Positions 24,101-35,339 are shown, counted from the stretch's first letter. The stretch is 64,000 nt of DNA from Zeugodacus cucurbitae (GCF_028554725.1 NC_071669.1:25333001-25397000); one strand, 5' to 3'. Program-made: numbers and translations. The notes: generated by a model not told the origin, from the sequence alone.

Positions 24101-25398
24101 CAGAGGTAGTCAAAATTATTTACACATCGGACGATTTTTTACATGTTTCACAGAAAAAGCTTTTGCTTGTTGTTGTTGTCTCGGGGTAATAAAATCCTAT
24201 GTTTTATAAACCTTGATCTATTCCTGAGCGAATGAAGTAAGTTTGGCTAGAATAGCTAGAACTATGGCGGAGAAATAAGCAAGTGCACTGAAGGCTCGCT
24301 GTAGTCAAAAGTATTTACACACCGCGATTTAGCCTTTATTCTTGGATTTGGTTTAAGAAAAAGTAGTGATTGGTTTCATAACTAACTAACTCAGCTTTAA
24401 ATTATAAAAATTGGTAAATAACATGCAGAAAACGAAGGAATTATGGATTATAACTAGATCGGAGACTGTTACAAATTTTAAGACTGGTATTTCGACTCCG
24501 GAGTTAACAAAAATTTGTAGAATTTAAAAGATTACTGTTTGTAATGTCATTAAAAAGAAGGAGACGAACAATTGAAAGGATAATTTAAAGGGAACTGGTC
24601 AGAAACCTGTGATAACTCAAGGAAAATGTAGAAGATTAGTGGAAAGTGTCATACAAAACCCGCAATTAGTCCTCTTAATATTGTAGCACCATCGAATCAG
24701 CATATTTTGCTGAAAATTCAATGATGCTACACTGTTAAGAATATTTAAAAATAGTAACATAAATACCTATGTTGTGCATAAAGCTCACCTTTTCCGAAAC
24801 CAAAAAATCTTTATTTCCGAAACCAAAAAAGCGATATGCCTCTCATTTGCCATAGATTGCGTCCTAAAGCCTGTCGTGGGCAGATAAGGCTAAATTATAG
24901 TTCCAGGGCTTCTTTAGTAAACGCTTTATGCATTTACCTCGTGAGAAGATTAATATTGCAGTTGAGGTGCTAAACAGAGTCGGAGGTGACATTATGATTT
25001 TTTGGGGATGTTTTCCTTACTTAAGTTCTGGAGATTTGGTACTACTTTAGGGACCCTAAATCAATATAATACCGAATATATCAGTATTCACATGGCCATG
25101 CCATTGTAGTGCTTAGTCGGCCTTTTCCAACTATTTACTACATTTTACAACAGGACAATGCTGCATTTCATAAAGGATCGTTACTAACAAAACTTTTAAG
25201 TGAAGCAAATCAAGTTGACCTCCACAGAGTCCCGACCTAATCTTTATTGCAAATATTTCATTCGCTCAGGAATAGATCAATGTTTACAACAACATAGCAA
25301 TTTGTTACCATGCGACAACAACAACAACAAACAGCAAAGGTTTTTGTGTGAAACTAGTAAAAAAACGTTCGATGTGTAAATAATTTTGACTACCTCTG
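24101..25398 (+). mobile_element. Decayed Tc1-like transposon
   Basis: The near-perfect TIRs begin CAGAGGTAGTCAAAATTATT and the flanking dinucleotides are TA (24099-24100, 25399-25400). The 1.3-kb interior is a stop-ridden Tc1 transposase. Near 24424 it reads MQKTKELWIITR, VTNFKTGIS and VCNVIKKKE, the DNA-binding part. Near 25140 LQQDNAAFHKGSL matches the region of the second catalytic Asp. An inner copy of the end sequence (TAGTCAAAAGTATTTACACA) lies near 24303. No functional frame remains. It lies about 190 bp past the end of the C1GalT-like coding region. Confidence 0.8.
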
Positions 25399-25424
25399 TA
25401 TATATGTAATATATACTATATATA

Positions 25425-25880
25425 CAGTGGAACTTCCATAACTCGAACTTTTGAATTGGCAAGATTAGAAATCAAATATTTATACAAATTTCCTTCCATA
25501 ATTTAACCTCCTTTACTCGAAGTTCTCCATAACTTGAACTCTTGAATTGATAATAGAAATAAAATTTTATACAAATATCCTTCCATAAACCGAATTTTTC
25601 GATCAGGACATAATACAAAATTTAAAATTTTACCATCGAGGCAGAATATGATATTATACATATGGATTGCATAAATCATGTAACAAAGGCATATGACACA
25701 GACGTCAAGAGCCAAACAATACCAAACTGCAACAAACAAACTTTTTGCGAAGTAGATAAATAAAACTGGGTATAAATCTATATTTTACAACTTTTTCAAA
25801 AATGTATGTTTTAATGGAAATTTCTATAACTCGAAGTTTTTTTGTGGATTATAGTGATTCGAGTTAGAGAGGTTCCACTG
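25425..25880 (+). mobile_element. pogo-like MITE, copy 2
   Basis: The TIR is CAGTGGAACTTCCATAACTC with TA flanks (25423-25424, 25881-25882). At 456 bp it is a shorter relative of copy 1 and shares the internal AAGTAGATAAATAAAACTG segment. It starts 26 bp from the end of the neighbouring Tc1 element. Confidence 0.8.
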
Positions 25881-26114
25881 TATATGTAAACAGGTCACTT
25901 ATATTATAAAAATAATCAAAAAGTAAAGTGTTGGAAATTGAGATTCAGGAGAATATGAATTTTGGATTTCTGACAAAAGAAAAAGGTCCATAATAAAAAG
26001 ACATACGTATATAATATTGAGGGAACCCTTGTAAATAAAAATGTGAATTTTTCTTATTTAATTATATTTGTATACTGTAAAATGAAAGATCACTTTCGAA
26101 CAAATTTAAAAGTA

Positions 26115-27120
26115 CAGTTGAACTTCCATAACTCGAACTACTCCATGGCAAACGAAAGTATTGCCCCATCTTTTAAAAATTTATAAATAATTCGACATTT
26201 TTAATGTAGAAGAAACGGGATTGTTTTTCAAATGCTAACCAGACCAAACTTTGACTTTTAAAAACGAGAAATGGAATGGCGGCAAACACGAACGAAAAAT
26301 TTTAAATTCTTCTTATTGGCAAAAGTTAGAACCCTCTGCTTTCGTTGTCTTAAATGGTTGTCTGTCGATTACAAGCTTAATTCCAAAGCAAGCATTTTTA
26401 CATGCAGGACTTGTGAATTAAACACCCATTGGATGTTTTTCTCTGATAATTCACTTTGTAAGCGATGACAACCCGAACACTCCGGTGTATCCCATGGCTT
26501 TTCGGTCGGCGCCAACGAAATTCTTTCCATTGTCTGATCTAATTCTTATGGGCACACCACGTCGATTCACAAAGTTACGTATGGCAATAATACAGGAGTC
26601 TGTACTCAAATCGTGAGACAGCTCAAGATGCACAGTACTCACAGTAAGACACGTAAAGAGTGCAACCAATCTCTTCTGAGTACTAATCCGAACAGTGATA
26701 GTTACTGGTCCAAAGTAATCGAGTCCAGTGTAGCTAAACGAGCGCACGTAAGGAGTGAGTCTGTCTGATGGAAGTGGTCCCATCCATGGCGCTGATGGAG
26801 TAGCTTTATTCAAGCGGCGCACATCGCAACTGGCAATGACGTTGCGGCGAAGGCATTCTCATTGCACCATTTCTGAAATAGAAACGAGGTACGGCATATT
26901 TGACAACCTCTGGTAATTGTTTGCGCCACTTCACCCATGCGACTTATCTACATAAGCAACAAAATTTGTATACGAAGTAGATAAATAAAACTGTGTATGA
27001 ATCTAGAATGTACATATGTATGTATATTTTAAAACTTTTTGGAAATATTTATGTTTTTACATCTACAACTCGAAGTTCGTTTTGGGATTCTGGTGATTCG
27101 AGTTATGGAAGTTCAACTGT
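26115..27120 (+). mobile_element. pogo-like MITE, copy 3, split by foreign DNA
   Basis: The ends are CAGTTGAACTTCCATAACTC and its inverted counterpart, flanked by TA. The MITE's own internal sequence resumes at about 26945 (AAGTAGATAAATAAAACTG). The 26270-26940 portion is foreign and contains the BEL/Pao integrase fragment. Confidence 0.75.
26451..26945 (-). mobile_element. BEL/Pao LTR-retrotransposon integrase fragment
   Basis: The minus-strand frame 26822-26451 reads MGPLPSDRLTPYVRSFSYTG, LDYFGPVTI, VALFTCLTVSTVHLEL, FVNRRGVPIRIRSDNGKNF and VGADR. This is the integrase catalytic core of BEL/Pao elements, with the first Asp in GLDYFGP and the second in SDNG. Upstream to about 26945 a related frame (WVKWRKQLPE) continues after a frameshift. 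The third catalytic residue, the LTRs and all other domains are missing, so this is an orphan scrap lying inside a MITE. Confidence 0.85.
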
Positions 27121-27271
27121 ATTTCAAATTAACATATTTACGAAAAATATAACAAATTGGTAATAATGACAATTTAAAATGGATCCAAATTAGGGAGGTG
27201 TTACTTTCACTTAACTGCAGTCTTTCAGCTCAGTGTCGTCGGAATAACATACAACCGTTATTTCTAAATAA

Positions 27272-27343
27272 TGTGATTTTTTGCAAATATCTTGTAACCC
27301 CACTTTTACTTTTATAATAATTTATACTAATGTGATCAATTCA

Positions 27344-27376
<33 letters not shown>

Positions 27377-27525
27377 CTTAAAGGGCAAATTGCATTATAG
27401 GAACTATTCTTCAATTATAATTTCCTCCTCTTGAAAACATTATAAACAAATATTGAATTGATCACATTAGTATAAATTATTATAAAAGTAAAAGTGGGGT
27501 TACAAGATATTTGCAAAAAATCACA
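27272..27525. repeat. Perfect 76-bp inverted repeat with a 102-bp AT-rich centre
   Basis: Arm 27272-27347 (starting TGTGATTTTTTGCAAATATC) is the exact reverse complement of 27450-27525. The centre 27348-27449 begins with a TA repeat. I found no mismatch between arms by eye. The arms contain no coding frame. The 3' end of the Pgant gene is about 125 bp to the right. Confidence 0.9.
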
Positions 27526-27649
27526 ATATATATATATCTTCGATTTAGATAGGATTACATATGTAGATTATATAACTACCTATTTTTGCTTAATATATAT
27601 GTATGTATGGGCTTAGAAGAGCGAACCTCGCCTCGATGACTCTGTTATG

Positions 27650-29582
27650 TCATCGCATCGCATCGTCTGCTTTTAAATCCTTAAAGAAGTTAGCCATCAA
27701 TGTGTGATTCACAAAACCAAAGTTCCATTTCATATTCACATTACCGGAATCACAGATATTCATGTAAGCCCGCCGTGTAGTGACATTCGCTTCCAAGCAC
27801 CTGCGCTCACTCCAGGGTTCGCCTTGCATCAATAACTGTGTTTGCTGATCGTAAAACCAAAACTGATTGCCGCCCTCGTAATGACATGGCCACAGCCAAA
27901 CGGAAGCGTTCGGCTCCCTTGATTGTAGTTCTAGGCAGTTGTTGTTTGCCGTTTGTAGATCGCGATGGAAGGTAAGTTGCCAGTTTTGTGAGGCAACTGG
28001 CTGTTTGAGATTCGAGGAGCAAGAACGTAAATCACCCATCGGTTGTTTTGCAGGAAGCTGCAATGTATCCAAACAAAGATGGGGCGCAGCAAAGCTCTGT
28101 ATGGCACCAAACGCAAAATCGGGCGGTACGACTGGTGGATACATCTGCATCAAATCTGGCGCTATGGTGTCGAGAAACCATTTAAAAGACTTGCAGTGAA
28201 GCTGTTCGCGCAAAGCGCGTCTGGCGCTCATATCACCCACGTCGAGTTTGCGAAGCTCTGGGTTATGCTTATATAGTACATCTTGGTATTCATCTAACCA
28301 AACTGATGCAACGCGCTTGAAATTCTGTGTTGGTGAGAAATAAAATATTACTTGGTGTGTAACAATAGTTTTGCGTAGCATTTTTGCATACCTTCTCCTG
28401 ATAATTTTGAGTACCATTTGTGTATTTCACTTCAAATTTTTCGTCTCGATAGAGATGACCAAATCTCGAACAAGGCACTTCCAATAAACGACCACCACAC
28501 ATCCATATCTTAAAGCTAAGCTCAAATTGCTCTGCACCCCATACTTCCAAGCCTTCGTCGTAAGCGCCTAAATGCCAGAAGAACCTCGCACCTATGGCGA
28601 AGAGCCCACCATTCATCACGGGATTATTGTGAGGTGTTGGCAGACTCGCCTGCTCCTCAGCCAACAGTGGCAATTCCACATAAACGAAATTCCAATTGAA
28701 GCCACCACGAGCAGGCGCCCCCTCTATATACTCGAATGTGCCGTAATCGATAATGTCTATCATCGGCGTGGTGCTCGTTTGTGGATCGTCCACAATCGGT
28801 TGTAGTAATGGCGGCAACCAATTGTGTGCGGCCTCCACATGTGCGTCCAGAAATACGAACGCCTCACCGGTCGCCATACGCGCGCCGGCAACACGCGCTC
28901 TTATCAAGCCCTCATGTGTCGTAAGTTTCAGTATTTTCAGCTTCGTGCCGAATTTCGCTAACAGTTGCCGCTCGAACGGCGTCTCAAAGCGCGGCGCTGT
29001 GCTGCAATCGTCCACTAAAATAATCTCGTGCAATAGCTCGTGTGGCGTGCGGTTCCAGAGGCTGTGCAGCGTGCGCTGCACCACCGTTGGGTGTTCGTCG
29101 TGATGCACTATAATTATGCTGGTTGTGGGTAGCACTTTGCGGTAGGTTAGGCTGCGACAACTGTTGGATAAGACAGAATTGGTAAGTAGAACACGTTTAA
29201 TTATGACTCAGACTCACCGCAAGTGCCGGAAGTCAGGCACCGCGCGCTCGGCTGAAATTTGCTCTGAGAGCAAAGCGTTGAAGCCGTAGGTATGCCAGCT
29301 TGCAGCGGCCGCCTCTTTGTTATGGCCACTTGGTAAAACCGCCGGTCGACCTTGCTCACCTAATCCCTCCCGCTCGGCATCACGTGTTATGGCTGCATAA
29401 TCGTGCCAATCACGGCATTCTTCAAGCTCTTCATTGTCTTTCTTCAACTGCGTTTCTTCTACTCTTTTTCGATGCGTGTAAAGCTGGTGAATGGCAATGA
29501 AAATTATGCATATCAAGATAATCTCCAGAAGTGTTCGCTTCCTCCTGAGTCTTAGGTGTAGACCAGACAATGTAATGTACAT
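27650..29582 (-). CDS. Polypeptide N-acetylgalactosaminyltransferase (Pgant family), complete
   Basis: The exons, in transcript order, are 29582-29218, 29160-28392 and 28324-27650. They total 1809 nt or 602 residues, with GTGAGT/CAG and GTATGC/CAG introns of 57 and 67 bp. The enzyme starts mucin-type O-glycosylation in the Golgi by moving GalNAc from UDP-GalNAc to Ser/Thr. Residues about 18-37 (LLEIILICIIFIAIHQLY) are a type II anchor, followed by a stem. The GT-A domain shows LPTTSIIIVHHDE, IILVDDCSTA, the metal site FLDAHVEA (DxH kept), FNWNFVYVEL and WGAEQFELSFKIWMCGG. NFKRVASVWLDEY and CKSFKWFLD follow. The C-terminus is a ricin-type lectin domain (HLCLDTL, NNNCLEL, NQFWFYD, RRCLEAN). All main catalytic residues are present, so it is probably active. 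The WGGEN of most members is WGAEQ here. The gene is convergent with the C1GalT-like gene. It may belong to the divergent fly CG7297/CG7304/CG7579 group; that is recalled, not tested. Confidence 0.93.
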
Positions 29583-30229
29583 TACGTCGGTACGTCGGCA
29601 AAGCTTTCAAGCAACTACTTGAATAGAATATTAAGATTCTTATTTCTTGCTTAATTACTATATTTATACATGTATGTTGTTTCAGCTTGAACTATTTACA
29701 TAACAGCTATACTTAAATACTGTAACCATTTCAAGAAAATCAATTCTAAAATTAATACTCTTGTGCCTATGCACGACAAATATTGGGCGATCAGGTGTGG
29801 TGAATAAGTCGAGAGCTTTCGGTGTATACTTGAAAGCTTTCATAAAGCTTGCCTGCTTTTAGGCAGTTTTAAATATAAAGTTTTGTTTTGTTACAGATAA
29901 ATGAATTAATTATTATTTAAAAATAAAGTCAACTTAAAGTTGGTGTTTTTTGTTTTTTATAAAAGTTTTTAAGGCTATTTAAAGTGTGAAAGTATTAGGG
30001 TGGAGCGTTTATTATGTAGATTTTAAAAATTATTTTTTCAATGGATTACATTTAAACATTTATTACGAAAATATTCTTTTACATTACTTAAAATACTATT
30101 TAAACATCAAACTGTTATTTTTTATTGAAATAAGGTATAACAGTCTTGTCTTAATGAAACCATCTCTTTTATTTGCCCCACAAACTTCACACAATACAAA
30201 CCAAAGTCTCATCCTTCCTTCCGTCAAAA

Positions 30230-30466
30230 TACAAATCACGTAGTATTTTATTGCAGTCCGCTTTTTGTTAAGATGATCTCGCCTTATTTCTTTCACGGCG
30301 CAACTTTGAACGTTCAATGGCACTACTTGGATCGTTTGATGAAATAATATCAACGTCTTTTAAGATGCTAGCGCCTCTATCGGAGACTCCAGTACGATCA
30401 CAGGCAAGTGCTAATGACGGTAAATTTAATCTCAGAGGTGGTGATAATTTTCCCCTAACCTGTTCT
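30230..30466 (-). pseudogene. Transposase-like insect repeat gene, C-terminal piece
   Basis: The minus strand reads LNLPSLALACDRTGVSDRGA, DVDIISSNDPSSAIERSKLR and, after a stop, LYFDGRKDETL. I recall similar phrases from a repeated insect gene family that looks transposon-derived; its superfamily is uncertain. The Jockey element at 30467-33017 separates it from its other piece at 33018-33341. Across the duplicated target site the two pieces join in one frame. A stop after about RNKARSS shows the copy is dead. Confidence 0.55.
30454..30466. repeat. Target-site duplication of the Jockey element, left copy
   Basis: CCTAACCTGTTCT is repeated exactly at 33018-33030. It directly abuts the T run that is the element's poly(A) tail on this strand. 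Confidence 0.85.
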
Positions 30467-33017
30467 TTTTTTTCAATATTTGTTTATTTATTGAATCTGC
30501 TCTTTGGAGCCTAACAATAAGTTATTAAATCTTAATTCTAATTAAAACTAGACAAGCTCAACCAAGTGATTGAGTTGTTTTGGTGAAACGTTGCTCATCA
30601 GTGTGCTGGCATATCTCTTCTTTTTAGACGTGATTGATTGCAAGAATGTACTAAAGCGTTAGCCAATGGGTTTGGGTGATCTCGGAGTTTGGATAAATAT
30701 TTGTGTCTGCTGTTCTCCACTTCTTTCTTTACCATGAGAATACCAAGATCTTTATGGATATTTTCATTACGCATGTACCATGGTGAGCATGTGATTGTTC
30801 TAAGCATTTTTGATTGAAATCTCTGAATCATATCGATATTGGTTGCACAGGTCGTACCCCACAGTTGAATGCCGTACATCCAAATCGGTTTTATTATCGC
30901 GTTATATAACAGAACTTTGTTGTCTAGGCTAAGTTTTGATTTTTTGTTTAGAAGCCAATTTAAATTTGCAGCTCTTATCTTCATGCAGGTTATTTTGCTC
31001 GATATGTGTTTTCTCCACGTGAGCCTTCTATCTAAGTGAATACCAAGATATGTTACTTCAGTCGCTTGGGGCACTAAAATATTGTTCATTTTAACTGCCG
31101 GGCACGTTTTTGGTCTTAGGGAAAATGTAACATGCTTGCACTTTTGTTCGTTTACATTTATACGCCAGTTGGTTAGCCATTCTTCGACAAAAATCAAATG
31201 ATCTTCTAATACTCTTGATGCTATAATTGGGCATTTGTTTCGGCTCACTAAAGCTGTGTCATCCGCAAAAGTTGATGTCAAAACATTACTAGCTGTTGGA
31301 AGGTCAGCTGTATATATTATGTATAGAGTTGGCCCTAAAACACTGCCCTGAGGTACACCAGCTCTTATTGGTCGTTCTTCAGATATGAAGTCTCCTACTT
31401 TGACAGTAAACTTTCTATTTTTTAAATAAGACTCCAAGGTTTTATGCATTTCGAGATGTAAGCTTTTTTTAATCGTATATAAAAGCCCGTCATGCCACAC
31501 TTTATCGAACGCCTGAGCCACATCTAGAAATATAGCAGAACAGTACTCTCTATACTCGAACGCCCTTCTGATTTCGTTAGTAATTCTATGTACTTGTTCT
31601 ACAGTGCCATGTTTTGCACGAAAACCGAATTGGTTACATTATTTTCATGGAGGAAAGGAGACATCTTTGATATTAACACTTTTTCAAATATTTTAGAAAG
31701 ACAGGGTAGAAGACTGATTGGTCTGTATGAAGACGGCTGTGTCAAGTCTTTACCTGGTTTCTCTATCATGATTATCTGCGAATTTTTCCATGAAATTGGG
31801 TAGTACCCGAAACTGAAAGTAGCGTTAAAGAGCAAGGAGAGCACTGTTAAAGCAATATTTGGTAACTCAATTAGCATTTTTGGAGTAATTTTATCGTGTC
31901 CTGCCGACTTTTTTGGATTCAGCTCTTTTATGGTTTTAATAATTTCAGAAGATGACGTTTGAATAGACCCAAGCGACTCGTTAGCGCTATTGGAGATGAT
32001 TGGCAGCTTAAAGCTGTTCTTTGGGCAATTTGGTTGAAATACCTTTTCTAGGTGATTTGCAAAACAATTTGACTTATCCTCGTCGCTTCGTGCCCAGTTT
32101 CCACCCAAGCCTCTTATAGGCAAATTGGAGTCGACTGGAGGCTTCATTGACTTTTGGGCTTTCCAAAGAGAATTTCGTTTGTTTGAGTTTGGACACAGTT
32201 TCTTTATATAATTGTGAGTGTGGTATTCTTCCTCACGTTTAAGCGCTGTTTTTAATATTCGCAATATATACAGCATATTTTAGTTGAAGCTGAGTAGAAG
32301 GGGAGCGATTTAACTGCCATTCACGTCTAGCTCGCCTTTTTTCATTTACAAGCTTTTCTATTTCATTATTAGTGATTTTTCTTCGGCTAATTGGTTTATT
32401 ATTTCTGTTTGGTGTCGCTATGACAGCTGCATTTGATATTACATCATTAAATTCTCGTATGCTTTCATCAATATCTCTTTCTGTATCTATTTTTAAATCA
32501 ATATTAATGTGGCTACTAACATATTTTTTATATTTTAACCAGTTCGTTTTGTGAGATGTCAGACCCACTTTTGGCTCAACGAATATGGGTTGTTCACACA
32601 ACTTTATTAGTACAGGTGAATGGTCAGAAGATAAGTCTGTACATGTATCAACTGTCACAAGTGATCTATCTATATTTTTGGTTACAGCGAAATCAATTAA
32701 ATCTGGTAGTTTGTTGAGATCACTGGGCCAGTATGTGGGCTTGCCAGGAGATATTATATCAATGTTATTGTGGTTCATAATGGTTTGGTACAGCTGGCGT
32801 CCTTTCGGATTAATAAGACGTGAACCCCAGTACATGTGTTTTGCATTATAATCTCCACCTGCTAGAAATCTATGACCTAGCGTTCCAAAAAAGTCTTTAA
32901 ATTCGCTATCTGTAATTTTAAAACGAGGTGGGCAGTATATAGCCGTTAGATTTAAATCAGAATTCCTATTTTTTAAGGATATTGTTGTAGCTTGTAACTG
33001 GGCTGTAACATGAGATT
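30467..33017 (-). mobile_element. 5'-truncated Jockey-clade non-LTR retrotransposon
   Basis: The element lies on the minus strand, with a poly(A) tail at 30467-30475 and a 13-bp target duplication on both sides. From its 5' end the translation gives the endonuclease C-terminal part (LTAIYCPPRF, FLAGGDYNAKHMYWGS, SSDHSPVLI). Then come reverse transcriptase motifs: KSAGHDKITPKML, SYRPISLL, FGFRAKHGT, LDVAQAFDKVWHDGLL, AGVPQGSVLGPTLY and FADDTALVS at about 31269-31243. After these comes VTYLGIHLDRRLTWRKHI. Two frameshifts break ORF2, near 32265 and near 31630, and the ORF1/gag region is missing. It is therefore a dead copy 2.55 kb long, against about 5 kb for a complete Jockey. A related, more decayed copy lies at 62380-63368. 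Confidence 0.92.
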
Positions 33018-33341
33018 CCTAACCTGTTCTGGGTCGTTTTTTTTTAGGGTAGCATCTAGCCCAATGCAAAAGCTACAATTCCCGATATCTTTGCACTTAC
33101 AACTTCAGATAACAAATAATCTATGGGACTCTGATATATGTATATATAGAGAGCAACACTCTGGAGAATTACTTGAAATTGTAGTAAGAGACCTTTTTTC
33201 ACCACCAATAAGCAACCGCATCGGAAATTGATCTATTTTGTTTTGATTCAGCATCAATTCGCAGTTAGAAATCAGGTCCATAATTTTTTTTTCGTTGACT
33301 CGTATGAATATAAAGTGAGAGATACAGATTACAAAAGCCAT
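33018..33341 (-). pseudogene. Transposase-like insect repeat gene, N-terminal piece, with right target-site duplication
   Basis: The minus frame from 33341 reads LISNCELMLNQNKIDQFPMR, LLIGGEKRSL and SSNSPECCSLY. After a stop it continues with CKCKDIGNCSFC and LDATLKKNDPEQVRG at the Jockey junction. Positions 33018-33030 are the right copy of CCTAACCTGTTCT. It is the other half of the gene at 30230-30466. Confidence 0.5.
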
Positions 33342-33608
33342 CTATAGGAAAAATAATAGTTTCTAGATTTTTTTGGAAATAACAAGTTATCGTCTTAATA
33401 TAAAATATGTAAAATGAAACACCTGAACAATAAAAATTACCCATTTTCACTCAACCAATATAATTGCGTCTCTTTGGCTCATTATAACATGTTTTATTTA
33501 TTATTATTATAAAATTTTTTTTATAAAATTAGGTTAAACTGTTTATATTTCAAATAATAATGCTAAATAATTCCCTTGACATTTGTCAAAATAATCACGT
33601 CGTAATCG

Positions 33609-34849
33609 CTAAATATCGCCAAAAATATCAGTCATACTAACATTAAATTGACCTAGGAACTGCTCTGACCACTCGTTGATGCGACGCTGATCTTCTTCGG
33701 ACAATTCATCTTTGTAGCTGCCAACTATACCACGGCGCATAAATCTATATTTCAATGAAATTTTTAGTTTGAGAAATATTATATTCTCACATTCTCTGCG
33801 GCCAATACTTACTCGAAGTCAGAAGCAACAATTCTCTTACCAGAGTTTTTAATTAATTCTGTTGGATTCGCTTGCTGATTTGCTACGGATGTGAATAATA
33901 ATTAACGGTATATATAATATTTAAATAAAGACTTTACACCATTACCTTTCATGTTTTCGAATGAAAGATGCTTCAATAGCTTCTCCATCTGCGCTTCAGT
34001 TAAAGCGGGTTTCTCTAAAAACACAGCCAATCGCTCCAAAACTCCGCGCAGATTACTCTTCATTTCCTCAAAGGTGATGAAAAAAACTTCAGGCTCTGCA
34101 CGCATTTGCCACATGGTGAAAACGTGTGGCCAGTAAGGTGTATAAGTGATATTGGCATTTAAGAAATCATCGACGAACTCTTTCGCATTACCTCGGTAGG
34201 CGCCCTTTCCGCGTAGAAAGTGACTGAAGGAGACCAGTACATCTTTCGGGTTTCGAGCACAGTAAATCAGCTGACAAGATATAAATATATATATATGCGA
34301 TCAGCTGCTTGTGTTGCCAATCTTCAATACTCACTTTCACTTTCTTTTGCCAAATTTGGCGCGGCAACAAATGCGGTGGCAAATGAGATTTGATGCAGCG
34401 CGGCGATTTCAACTCCGCAGCCATTGCGATACTGTCATTCCCGCCCATTTCATATAGTATACTGATGCTATAAATATTGTTTTTTTTTTTTTGTTACAAT
34501 ATATAATTAAGACATTTTCTTACTCCATATAGACGCTGCGCTTAAGCACATGTGACCTACTCGCCTCTTCATAGTCCAAGTTATTTAGCAGTAACCAAGC
34601 GGCTTCCTGCATCCAAGTGGTACCACATTTCGGAAAGGTGACTATGAAGACATCATCTTCTTTCACTTCAAAATCGTAAATTCTCTTATAAATGTCCTTG
34701 AATATAACGGGTACTGTTAACCAAGTTTCAGCCCAATTCCACTTCAACGGTATAAAATCGCCATCAGTAGACACCCTAATTACTTGCTGGCTTTTTGTAG
34801 GTTGTCCTGTATTGTCGGGTATATTTTTTGTTGGTGCGATGTGCAACAT
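33609..34849 (-). CDS. Cytosolic sulfotransferase (SULT family), complete
   Basis: The exons, in transcript order, are 34849-34524, 34467-34335, 34270-33946, 33882-33813 and 33744-33609. They total 990 nt or 329 residues, with GT-AG introns of 56-68 bp. The enzyme moves sulfate from PAPS to a small-molecule hydroxyl or amine acceptor. The PAPS 5'-phosphosulfate loop is VTFPKCGTTWMQE (about residue 70). KSHLPPHLLP carries the catalytic His. LIYCARNPKDVLVSFSHF is the 3'-phosphate loop, and the C-terminal RRGIVGSYKDELSEE is the PAPS-binding RKGxxG-type motif. All key residues are present and no signal peptide is seen. Exon 2 has a second usable AG six bases downstream (34463-34462) that would drop two residues in frame. 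TTTATT at 33490-33496 gives AATAAA poly(A) signals on this strand. The substrate is unknown. Confidence 0.93.
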
Positions 34850-35234
34850 TATCTAAAAGAAAAAAGTTACATAATCTATAATAAATAGCAATTTTAATTT
34901 AATTTGTAAGGATTTTCCAGCTTAACGCGATATCAAATTATACCGAGCTCTTTCTGATGGTGTGAACCGTTGATAGTTGTATGTCTAGTGTAATCGCTTT
35001 TGTGGCAAAATAAGCTGGGATATTTGTCTGAGATCGAACCAGTGTTCAATTCGTTAAAGATAGACGACGTAGTAGCATCTATTAGGGAGACACTTTCAGG
35101 ACAGGAAGAATAATTTTCAGGTCCGAATTAGATAAAACTGTTATGCGTAGTGGTCTATCTCAGCATAAAATTAAAATTTCCTTTTAAGAAATACCAAACT
35201 ATTCGCCAACCATCTTTGAAAAAAATTAAACTGT
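34850..35234. other. DNA upstream of the sulfotransferase gene
   Basis: The stretch should contain the 5' UTR and promoter of the sulfotransferase gene. No definite element was recognised. Confidence 0.35.
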
Positions 35235-35330
35235 AGAAACTCGGCTGGACAAACTATGTTTCTCCGGGAGATTCAGTCATAAGTAAAAAAGGGTATTTTC
35301 CGATTTTCGATGTTCGCCTCTAAAATTACA
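35235..35330 (+). repeat. Dispersed repeat, copy 2 (similar to 4788-4895)
   Basis: ACTCGGCTGGACAAACTATG, TCCGGGAGATTCAGTCATAA and TTTCCGATTTTCGATGTT match the copy near 4.8 kb with scattered changes. Confidence 0.45.
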
Positions 35331-35339
35331 AAATTACAG

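Noticed and set aside
27931..29103. Several plus-strand frames of 66-116 codons across the Pgant gene
   Set aside because: They are antisense shadows of exons that carry a full set of Pgant motifs on the minus strand.
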